60,063 bases of DNA from the NCBI GenBank assembly GCA_025943965.1, contig JAPCWD010000012.1:1-60063 (forward strand). The letters run 5' to 3'. Source of the DNA: Synergistaceae bacterium DZ-S4. Lineage in GTDB: Bacteria > Synergistota > Synergistia > Synergistales > Synergistaceae. Positions 41,999 to 49,374 of the stretch are shown here, piece after piece. Position numbers and translations under genes: made by a program. How positions within the stretch are numbered: the first letter of the stretch is position 1; every line of letters starts with the position of its first letter. Under the pieces are notes generated by a model. It was not told the origin of the DNA. It ran no database searches and was given only the letters and a program-made list of their open reading frames with translations.

Positions 41999-42826
41999 TT
42001 ATATTTTAACTCCCAACCTTGCCCATGGGAGAAAATCCTCGCTCACTGCGATCCCAAGCTCTACGCCGTGGCTGTTTGAGCCGTGGAAATCCGACCCTGC
42101 GGTCGGGTAAAGGTCAAACATATCGGCCATTTTAAGGTAATTGTAGATCTGTTCGGGGCTGTGACCCGAATAGAGCGCCTCGATGCCCCAAAGCCCGTGA
42201 TCCTTCAGTGTCCCGAGAAGGCTGTGCATCTCCTCATCTCTGAGATATGCCTGTGCGGGATGAGCAAGTACCGCGACTCCTCCGGCCTCCGTGATCAGCG
42301 AAATGCACTCTTCGGCAGAAAGCCTTGCCCTTGACACATGAGCCTTTCCTCCATATCCGATGTACTTGGTGAAAGCTTCCCCTATGCTCGATACATACCC
42401 CTTCTGCATCATGAGCCTGGCAATATGCGGTCTGGCCACGACCTCTCCCTTGGAGAGAAGGGCAACATCTTCGATCTGTATGTCAAAGCCGAGTTCCTGC
42501 AATTTTCTGCATATACTGTGATTTCTGTCGTCCCTGTTGTTCCTTATATCACGAAGCCTCTTCTGAAGCGCTTCGTTTGTCCTGTCTATGCGGAAGCCAA
42601 GTATGTGCAGGGTAAAATCGGAGTCAGCAGAAAGCTCTATCCCCGAAAGCCCCTCCAAACCATTTTCCCTGCATGCAGCCATGAAAGGGGCAAGACCCTC
42701 GGTCGTATCGTGGTCTGTAAGGCTTACAAAGGCGAGATGCCTTTTCTTAGCGGCTTTTGCGATAGATTCCACGCTCAGAGTCCCGTCCGAATAGTTGCTG
42801 TGGACATGCATATCGATCAGTATCAT
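41999..42826 (-). CDS. PHP-domain phosphoesterase (nucleoside 3',5'-bisphosphate phosphatase type)
   Basis: 275 residues. Metal motifs DMHVHSNYSDG (5-15), LTDHDTTEG (about 37), GIELSAD, GVAVLAHPAQ (about 180) and the terminal TAGSDFHGSN (about 245) are all present, as in YciV/RnmAM-like enzymes that remove the 3' phosphate of pAp or process 5' RNA ends. Starts directly after the GAF-protein gene. Confidence 0.88.
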   Translation of the reverse strand: MILIDMHVHSNYSDGTLSVESIAKAAKKRHLAFVSLTDHDTTEGLAPFMAACRENGLEGLSGIELSADSDFTLHILGFRIDRTNEALQKRLRDIRNNRDDRNHSICRKLQELGFDIQIEDVALLSKGEVVARPHIARLMMQKGYVSSIGEAFTKYIGYGGKAHVSRARLSAEECISLITEAGGVAVLAHPAQAYLRDEEMHSLLGTLKDHGLWGIEALYSGHSPEQIYNYLKMADMFDLYPTAGSDFHGSNSHGVELGIAVSEDFLPWARLGVKI

Positions 42827-43639
42827 CTATTTGCTGCGGGCCTCCTCTTTGTCCGTTGTTTCCGCGGATAATTTTACATACAAAGGGTGCGAAAGCACAA
42901 AGGCCATAAGTTCAAGTTTTTGCAGGTCTTCTTCAGAAAAAGCGTCCGGAGCCGCAGATTCTATCTGGAGGACACCGATCTTTTCACCTTCTGCACAAAG
43001 GGGGACGGACATAAGGGACCTTGCGTCCCTGTAGAAGGGAAGGTCCTTCCCGCTTTCCACCCTGGGCGTAAAATAAGACCTCCCTGATGCGAAGACTTTC
43101 CATGCGGCGCCTCCGTTTCTCGGGACGGTATTGCCTTGCCTTCCGGTCCTGCCCGGCATATACATCCCGCCGGCCTTGTCTGCTACCGTAATGAAGACTT
43201 CATCTCCCGGTGTCATTTCCCTTATCTTTTCCGCAGCGGAAGACACTAAGCCATCGAGCCCCTTTTCCCGGGAGATCTCCGATGAGAACCTGTCAGCGGC
43301 ACCGATGATTTTTTTGCCGCTGTCACGATAGTAGAGCATGAAGCCTCCCACAGCAACGAGAAGGAAAAATATTGAAGCAGTCTCGAACCAGGAAAAGACT
43401 CCGCATACAGATCCTATGACAGCTGCTGAGGCACATATCAGAAGGTTGGTCTTATGGGACCATCTTCCGCTTTCCGTCAGTCCCAGAAAGGCCGAAAGCA
43501 TGGATGCCATAAAGAGCGGGGTCGAGTCGAAGACGCAGCTGAGTGCGCACCCGGCAGAGAGAAGCAATACCCAGAATATCTGGGGCCAGAACTTCCGTCT
43601 TCTGAAGACCCTGCCGAAATTGGGATCACCACTTTTCAC
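42827..43639 (-). CDS. Membrane-bound GAF-domain protein
   Basis: 270 residues. Four predicted spans in the first 105 residues (FWPQIFWVLLLSAGCALSCV and others) followed by a cytosolic GAF domain (about 125-255; GDEVFITVADKAG, MSVPLCAEGEKIGVLQIESA). No kinase, GGDEF or other output domain follows, so it may sense a ligand and act through a partner, or be a stand-alone fRMsr-like fold. Overlaps YfcE by 14 nt and abuts the PHP gene. Confidence 0.8.
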   Translation of the reverse strand: MKSGDPNFGRVFRRRKFWPQIFWVLLLSAGCALSCVFDSTPLFMASMLSAFLGLTESGRWSHKTNLLICASAAVIGSVCGVFSWFETASIFFLLVAVGGFMLYYRDSGKKIIGAADRFSSEISREKGLDGLVSSAAEKIREMTPGDEVFITVADKAGGMYMPGRTGRQGNTVPRNGGAAWKVFASGRSYFTPRVESGKDLPFYRDARSLMSVPLCAEGEKIGVLQIESAAPDAFSEEDLQKLELMAFVLSHPLYVKLSAETTDKEEARSK

Positions 43640-44186
43640 TGTGCAGGATCTCCCCTTCCAGAGTCAATATCCTTATCTCCTCTTCATCCACGATCGCCGC
43701 TCCCGCGGGATCTTTGCCCTTTGGAATCGTTGTGGATCCGGGATTCATAAAAATAGTGCCCCTCTCCCTTACAACGGAAGCTACATGTGTATGTCCCGAT
43801 ATGGCCAGGTGTACGGCCGAATCGAGGGCCATCTGCCTGAAGAGGGGGAAGTTGTCGCCGTGCATCATAAGTATTTTCTTTCCGTTCCACCAAATTGAGA
43901 CGTAGGGGGCGAGCAGCGGCGCAAGCACCATCTGGTCAACGTCTGCGTCACAGTTGCCCCTTGCTATGAATATAGTTCCGTTGTATCTGTTTATGGCGTC
44001 CGCGAGATCCGCAGGAGTATAGCCTCCCGGTATGGGATTTCTCGGGCCGTGGTAAAGCACATCCCCTGCGTGCAGTACCGCGTCGGCATTTTTAAACAGA
44101 GAGACGGCAGATACCCACGCGGGGTAGCTTCCGTGAGTGTCAGACAGAACACCCAGCACTTTACTGTCTATCCTTCGGGCAGACAT
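43626..44186 (-). CDS. YfcE-family phosphodiesterase
   Basis: 186-residue metallophosphoesterase. LSDTHGSYPAW (15-25), LHAGDVLYHG (about 39), IARGNCDAD (about 74), MMHGD (about 106) and SGHTHVAS (about 129) are the full set of metal ligands. Related to E. coli YfcE; true substrate unknown. First gene of the YfcE-GAF-PHP group, divergent from the 124-codon gene. Confidence 0.9.
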   Translation of the reverse strand: MSARRIDSKVLGVLSDTHGSYPAWVSAVSLFKNADAVLHAGDVLYHGPRNPIPGGYTPADLADAINRYNGTIFIARGNCDADVDQMVLAPLLAPYVSIWWNGKKILMMHGDNFPLFRQMALDSAVHLAISGHTHVASVVRERGTIFMNPGSTTIPKGKDPAGAAIVDEEEIRILTLEGEILHSEKW

Positions 44187-44218
44187 GTCAACACATCCTT
44201 TGTGCGGGAAAATCCCGG

Positions 44219-44246
44219 TTGATATTATTCCAAGCTATTATATAAT
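44219..44246 (+). promoter_or_regulatory. Promoter of the small regulator-like gene
   Basis: TTGATA (44219-44224), 16-nt spacer, TATAAT (44241-44246), 40 nt before the start codon. Confidence 0.75.
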
Positions 44247-44285
44247 CAGTAGGCTCGGAAAAACACAGAAACAGGAGTGGTTTTT

Positions 44286-44651
44286 ATGAATATAGATTCC
44301 AAAACACTGGAACAGCAGGACATGAAGATGCTGGTACATTCGCTTGAGCTCGTTTCAGCCCGGATATTCGAATCAGTAATAACACTTAATCAGCTCGCAT
44401 CTTCGAATACTCCCGAGATGAACACCCTTTTTGAACAGTGGGTCTCATGCCTCGGGGAAGAGGTCGCCGCCGCTGCGGAAGAAAAGGGGAAACTCGATCC
44501 CGAAAAAATCTCAAAGCGCATTGGGGTAAGCGCTTCCACGATCATCTCCCTGGCCCTGGCCCTCCACAGACAGGGAAAGCTTAAGATCAGGTCACTGGAA
44601 GTGGAGCCGGGGGACAACGTTAACACCGAGATCTGCGGCTGCCTTAAATAG
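44286..44651 (+). CDS. Small predicted HTH protein, family not recognised
   Basis: 121 residues from ATG 44286 (CAGGAGTGG upstream). An alpha-helical N-terminus (LVHSLELVSARIFESVITLN) is followed by a candidate helix-turn-helix: DPEKISKRIGVSASTIISLA, then LALHRQGKLKIRSLEVE, a layout of a small winged-helix regulator. The C-terminal CGCLK has two Cys. Own promoter, and 48 nt before a TauE/SafE exporter gene on the same strand, which it may regulate. Confidence 0.7.
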   Translation: MNIDSKTLEQQDMKMLVHSLELVSARIFESVITLNQLASSNTPEMNTLFEQWVSCLGEEVAAAAEEKGKLDPEKISKRIGVSASTIISLALALHRQGKLKIRSLEVEPGDNVNTEICGCLK

Positions 44652-44699
44652 AAAAGGCCGCAATTTCCTCAGCCCAGGGACTGCTAGCCCTTAACTGAC

Positions 44700-45482
44700 T
44701 TGGCGACTGAATTTGCTCTGACTTTTCCCATGCTGGCTTTTGTCTGCCTTCTTGTAGGGCTGGCCGGCTTTGTCGACGCATCTGCGGGTGGCGGGGGGAT
44801 CATAGCTCTCCCTGCCTACGTCTTCACCGGGATGCCCGCTCACTTCGCGTTCGGCTGCAATAAATTCTCAAGCGCCTGCGGGACGACCCTCTCAGTATTC
44901 AAATTCTGGAAAGCGGGAGCAGTGAACATAAGATCCTCGCTGCTCGCAGCGTTCAGCTCCTTTATCGGCTCGGGCATAGCAGCATCGATAGTGCTGAAAA
45001 TACCCGACAATGTCCTCAAGACGATGCTCCTTCTGATCCTTCCCGTTGCGGCAGTCGTCATCTTCCTCAAAAAAGACATGGGGGAGGACGACCTTTCCCA
45101 CTCCTTGTCCCGAAGGGCGACTCTCTTATTATCGCTGCTGATCGGATTCCTGGTAGGCGGGTATGACGGGATGTTCGGGCCTGGAGCCGGCACATTTGCC
45201 ATTTTTGCCTTTTCGTCGATAATGAAGTATGACCTTAAGACCGCTTCAGGCAATGCGAAGATCGTCAACCTTGCCTCAAACTATGCGTCCCTGCTGACGT
45301 TCGCTCTGGCCGGTACTCTCTATTACCAGATCGCAATACCTGCCGGGATATGCAATATCATTGGCAATTACATAGGCTCGGCTTACGCATTAAGAGAGGG
45401 CGGAAAGTTCATCCGCCCCATGATGATAGTCGTTCTGATCTTCCTGCTTGCCAAGATAACCTTCGACCTTTTCAGTATCTGA
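44700..45482 (+). CDS. TauE/SafE-family anion exporter
   Basis: 260 residues, seven to eight spans. VDASAGGGGIIALPAYVFTG near residue 26 and GGYDGMFGPGAGTFAIFAF near 155 are the two inverted-repeat signatures of the family, which exports sulfite, sulfoacetate or related organic anions. TTG start at 44700 lacks a clear SD; an ATG at 44729 would remove ten residues. Confidence 0.88.
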   Translation: MATEFALTFPMLAFVCLLVGLAGFVDASAGGGGIIALPAYVFTGMPAHFAFGCNKFSSACGTTLSVFKFWKAGAVNIRSSLLAAFSSFIGSGIAASIVLKIPDNVLKTMLLLILPVAAVVIFLKKDMGEDDLSHSLSRRATLLLSLLIGFLVGGYDGMFGPGAGTFAIFAFSSIMKYDLKTASGNAKIVNLASNYASLLTFALAGTLYYQIAIPAGICNIIGNYIGSAYALREGGKFIRPMMIVVLIFLLAKITFDLFSI

Positions 45483-45484
45483 TA

Positions 45485-46813
45485 TCAGAATTTACTCTTT
45501 TTTGTGACCCACCACGGGGCCATTGAAGTATCCCTGTGTCCGCTTGCCGTCAGTTCCCATACCGTCGCGACGAGGCTGTTCATTCTTGCCGCAAATGCGA
45601 ATAACGGCATCAAAGGCAGGAAGCATAACCTCGACAGGTCCTCTTTTGGCCTTTCGGAGAGGCATGCAACGAAGATTAGGTACATTACAAGAAGCAGCAG
45701 CAGGTAGAAGAGGTAAACGAACAGCAGCAGTCCCGCCGAATACTCGATTGGGTAAACGATGAAGAGCCAGACTGTGTACGCGAATATCACAAATGGCATG
45801 ACTATCTGTGAAAAGAGCCCGGTGAATATTATCATCAGGAAATTGGGCCAGCCAAGAAGTTTTGGTTTGAATGACAACCTGTGCTTTCTGAAATATAGGT
45901 AGGAGAGATCTCCGTCCCACCTTATCCTTTGTTTGAGAAAACCCTTGAAGGTGGAGGGCGCGTCCGTGTGTCCTATGGCTTCGGGATCAAACACTATACG
46001 AAACTTCTTTTTGTACCTTCCGAAATAATTCTTGATCCTGAGCGTTATATCCAGATCTTCCGCAGTTCCGGCGTCCCATCCCTCCACAAGGTCCAGGACG
46101 TTTTTCCTGAAGACTCCGAATGCCCCGGATATGTTGTTTACCATATTGAATGCGCTCAACCCGGTCTTGGATGCCTGGATCGAGACAAAATATTCTATAG
46201 CCTGAAGAGATGCTGTCAGCGATTCATCGGCATTCCTTACTCTTAGGCAGCCTGAGACAGCGCTTATGGCCGGATCTTCAAAATGCCTGGTGACCCTCTC
46301 GACCATGTTGTTGTCGAAAGAGGTGTCGCCGTCAAGTGCCATCACGATCTCCCCGCTCGCGAAATTCAGCCCGGTGTTAAGGCTGGAGACACGGCCTCCT
46401 CTCTGCCATTTCGGTACCACGACAAGCTTCCTGTTCCGGAAGCCTGATACATATTCAGACATCTCCATCGCTGAATCGTAGGTAAGCTTATTTTTTGAAG
46501 CGCCGTCGATCATTGCAAGCATCTCGATCTTGCCGGGATATATCTGTTCGGTTAGGGACATTATCGTTTTCTGCACATCCCGCCCTTCGCTGTAACATGT
46601 GATTATGCAGGAGACCGGAGGAAAGAAAGGATCCCGCTCGCCCTCATATCTTCTTTCGAGGGTGTATTTTATGACTCCGACCACTACAAGGAGCGACAGC
46701 GGGAGCTCGAAGAAGAGGACAAATGGCATGAACTTGAGCAGCAGACTGCCTGCACCTTCTGCAAAGAGGAGCGGCAGGTATTCCGCAGTCACCAGTCCAC
46801 CGAACGCGTCCAT
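45485..46813 (-). CDS. Family-2 processive glycosyltransferase (polysaccharide synthase)
   Basis: A 442-residue inner-membrane synthase of the cellulose/PNAG/hyaluronan-synthase type. One N-terminal span (about 28-50), the GT-A domain with VSCIITCYSEGRD, MALDGDTS (metal-binding DxD, about 167), AEDLDITLR (catalytic base region, about 250) and QRIRWDG (the Q..RW motif, about 290), then four to five spans. No PilZ domain for cyclic-di-GMP is present. Last gene of the four-gene operon with TolC::GH, HlyD and the zinc-ribbon protein. The sugar cannot be told from the sequence. Confidence 0.9.
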   Translation of the reverse strand: MDAFGGLVTAEYLPLLFAEGAGSLLLKFMPFVLFFELPLSLLVVVGVIKYTLERRYEGERDPFFPPVSCIITCYSEGRDVQKTIMSLTEQIYPGKIEMLAMIDGASKNKLTYDSAMEMSEYVSGFRNRKLVVVPKWQRGGRVSSLNTGLNFASGEIVMALDGDTSFDNNMVERVTRHFEDPAISAVSGCLRVRNADESLTASLQAIEYFVSIQASKTGLSAFNMVNNISGAFGVFRKNVLDLVEGWDAGTAEDLDITLRIKNYFGRYKKKFRIVFDPEAIGHTDAPSTFKGFLKQRIRWDGDLSYLYFRKHRLSFKPKLLGWPNFLMIIFTGLFSQIVMPFVIFAYTVWLFIVYPIEYSAGLLLFVYLFYLLLLLVMYLIFVACLSERPKEDLSRLCFLPLMPLFAFAARMNSLVATVWELTASGHRDTSMAPWWVTKKSKF

Positions 46814-46833
46814 GCCCGTCTTCTCTTTATGGG

Positions 46834-48315
46834 TTACAGCTCTTCGGCAAACATGGCAAGATATTTTTCTGCTGCGGCCTGATCGTCCTCAGCCGGTATC
46901 TGGAAAGATCTTGCCCGTATCTCTATCTTTTTTTCAGCCTTTATCTCAAGCATGTCATTGAGCTGCTCTATGCGTTCGGCCAGTATCCTCGAATTGTCAA
47001 AGATGGTCCTTGGCAGCAGGATCCAGAAGGTATCGGGAGCCGAGGATGTCGTTATATCCGTGTTCCTTACCATGGACCTTATCCTGAAAATGAGCTCGTC
47101 CATGATCTTCTTGTAAAGGTCCTCACCCAATGAGGTCTCGACCTCATAGAGGTTGGAGAACTTCAGGCCGATAATGGTAAATACCTCGTCAGAGTAGCGC
47201 TTTCTGTACTCCCTCATCCATTCGAGGATATTGCAGAAATATCCGAATTTCAGGTTATTTTGGCCGTCAAAGAGCTGGACCTCCATCTGCATGTTCCCTG
47301 TCCGGACAGCGGCTGATCCCTTTCCCGACAGTTTATAGCTGTAGACATTTACGGCCGTCAGATCGGATGGATCTGTCCTGGCCCTGCAAAAAAGACAGTC
47401 TGCCTTGACATCGGGGGCGATGAATTTTGCTCCGCAGTTATTGCACTCGTGGGACTCAAGCGGGTGGTCATAGTCGCTTCCAAGATGCCTCAGGACAGTG
47501 TTGCATTTGGGGCATACGAAAGACATGTTTTTTCTGAAGTCGCTGTCAGGTGCGACATGCCCGCAGGTGAAGCAGTGCATCATCAGCTTTTTCTCAAAAT
47601 CTATGCTGCCGCAGTTTGGGCATATGTCAACGTAGTTGAGATGCCCCGTCTTGCATTTCGGACACTTCCTAACCCTGTCGACCAAAGCATACCGTTCGAT
47701 GTACCCATTGTCCTCAAGGAATGCAACGGCCCTCAGTGCCATTATCATCTCGGTATCGAACCTGAAGGATCTCAGCCTCTCCAGGCCGCTCAGGTCCTCG
47801 GGCCTGAGTATCTTAGCCCCCTTCGATGAACTGTCGAGAAGCAGCGCCATCTGGGGATATGAATATATCCACTGCGAGAAGGGCGCACATACGGGCAGGA
47901 GCAAATGATCCTCACCCCTTACATACATGTAAGTGAGCATTCTCAGGTTATGGTTGTCCTGGAGTGCATCCGGGCTTACCCTGGCACCCCTTTCAAGGAT
48001 GGAGAGCGCTTCGGGCAGCCTCTCCTCTATGTTGGCCGTGATCCCGTCGACCATTATGTCGAGCTGTTTCATCGTCCTTGAGATGTAGATGGGCGCGAAG
48101 CAGAACTCTGCGGATTCCCTCAGTTCCACCAACTCCCAGAATACTTTCAGCATATCGGAGGTCTTATTGCCTTTGAGTCCGTCGATCAGTACTATTCCGG
48201 GTTTGGGGCTCTTTTCGAGCAGTTCCCCGGCTGATGGGAAGTCGGTGATTTTTTCATCGGAAGAGTGCGCAGGTTCCTGGCCTAGAAGGATCCGGTATAT
48301 TTTATATTCTGTCAT
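46834..48315 (-). CDS. TackOD1-like zinc-ribbon protein with degenerate GGDEF domain
   Basis: 493 residues, soluble. An N-terminal part (1-205; VLIDGLKGN, then MKQLDIMVDGITANIEER) is followed by four to five CxxC zinc knuckles (about 215-320: CPKCKTG, CPNCGS, CFTCG, CPKC, CNNCG, CLFC), the organisation of the TackOD1 output domain. The C-terminal 150 residues have a GGDEF-cyclase layout, but the active loop reads SSAPDTFWILL instead of a GGDEF motif, so it should not make cyclic-di-GMP. It probably senses or scaffolds, controlling the neighbouring synthase. Confidence 0.78.
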   Translation of the reverse strand: MTEYKIYRILLGQEPAHSSDEKITDFPSAGELLEKSPKPGIVLIDGLKGNKTSDMLKVFWELVELRESAEFCFAPIYISRTMKQLDIMVDGITANIEERLPEALSILERGARVSPDALQDNHNLRMLTYMYVRGEDHLLLPVCAPFSQWIYSYPQMALLLDSSSKGAKILRPEDLSGLERLRSFRFDTEMIMALRAVAFLEDNGYIERYALVDRVRKCPKCKTGHLNYVDICPNCGSIDFEKKLMMHCFTCGHVAPDSDFRKNMSFVCPKCNTVLRHLGSDYDHPLESHECNNCGAKFIAPDVKADCLFCRARTDPSDLTAVNVYSYKLSGKGSAAVRTGNMQMEVQLFDGQNNLKFGYFCNILEWMREYRKRYSDEVFTIIGLKFSNLYEVETSLGEDLYKKIMDELIFRIRSMVRNTDITTSSAPDTFWILLPRTIFDNSRILAERIEQLNDMLEIKAEKKIEIRARSFQIPAEDDQAAAEKYLAMFAEEL

Positions 48316-48327
48316 TGCTCCACCCTC

Positions 48328-49374
48328 CTAAAAAAAGGACCTCAGTCCCCACTCAACTTTTACGGGAAGTCCGTCAACGATGCGGTCCTCCGGAAGGGGG
48401 TCCTTCAGCCTCAGATATACTGTTACACTTTTTGAGGAAAGTATCATCCTGCTGCCAAGGCCGCCCGGCGTACTCTGTGAAAGGGTCGGCATCTCCTGTA
48501 AGGTTGCCCTTATCTTTTTTGACCTTCCGGGGAGTACTACATTTGCCTCCGTATCAAGCTTGATCTTTGCAAAATTTTCAGGTGCCACATATGCTGTTAC
48601 CTTTGCCGTCGCCGGGTCAGCTATCCACATAAGTTCCTGCCCCGCCCTGACCGATTGGCCTGAAACGACCTCTACCGACTGCACCCTGCCGGCATTTTTG
48701 AGGGTAACGGCATAGGATGACCCGTTAAGTCCTTCAAGATAGCTTATGCTTCTTTCCAGATAATCTATCCTTGACCTTATATCATTGGCAGCCGAAGGTT
48801 CTGCTCTTGCCGACAGCAGTGATCCACGCTGGGCGACCGCTGACCTGAGGTTTTGTTCCGCAAGGTTAACCTCGGCTCTTGTAGCTGCTCCCTGATCCAT
48901 AAGCCGCTTCATCGTCTCCAGTTCCTTTTTAAAAAATACGACATTTTGGTCCGCTGCTTTTGTAGAAATGGCCGGCAGTGGTTTTGCCTGTTTCAGTGAT
49001 ATTTCCAGCGCATCCCTTTCTGCTTTCATAAGTGCGATCTGATTCAGAAGCTCAGGGGCAGGTTCCCTTTGCAGCCTCATCGCAACGGATCCTGCCTGTA
49101 CATCCGACCTTTTTTTAACACCGATCTCAGTGATCACTCCGTTTTCTGCAGCAGTAATGGGATAGGTGTCCAGTGAGATGACCCCCGGGGACGAGATGAA
49201 GAACCATCCAAAGATCAAATTCCACAAAAGGATAAGGAGCGGTGTAAATACAAGTGCGAGTATCGACCACCAGAGCAGTTTCGACACGCTCCTTTTGCCG
49301 GGAGAATATGGTATCCTTACGCCGGCCCTGACTTCCGGGTCATTTTTCTGACTCTGTGAAAAAGATACCCTCAT
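48328..49374 (-). CDS. HlyD-family adaptor of the polysaccharide locus
   Basis: 348 residues. A short cytosolic N-terminus, one span (about 33-57, LLWWSILALVFTPLLILLWN), then lipoyl half (TYPITAAENGVITEIGVKKR), coiled-coil hairpin (about 105-195), second lipoyl half (NAGRVQSVEVVSGQSVRAGQ) and beta-barrel. It overlaps the TolC::GH gene by 4 nt (ATGA). No ABC ATPase or permease is in this operon, so its inner-membrane partner is most likely the glycosyltransferase, as in BgsB-type systems. Confidence 0.88.
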   Translation of the reverse strand: MRVSFSQSQKNDPEVRAGVRIPYSPGKRSVSKLLWWSILALVFTPLLILLWNLIFGWFFISSPGVISLDTYPITAAENGVITEIGVKKRSDVQAGSVAMRLQREPAPELLNQIALMKAERDALEISLKQAKPLPAISTKAADQNVVFFKKELETMKRLMDQGAATRAEVNLAEQNLRSAVAQRGSLLSARAEPSAANDIRSRIDYLERSISYLEGLNGSSYAVTLKNAGRVQSVEVVSGQSVRAGQELMWIADPATAKVTAYVAPENFAKIKLDTEANVVLPGRSKKIRATLQEMPTLSQSTPGGLGSRMILSSKSVTVYLRLKDPLPEDRIVDGLPVKVEWGLRSFF

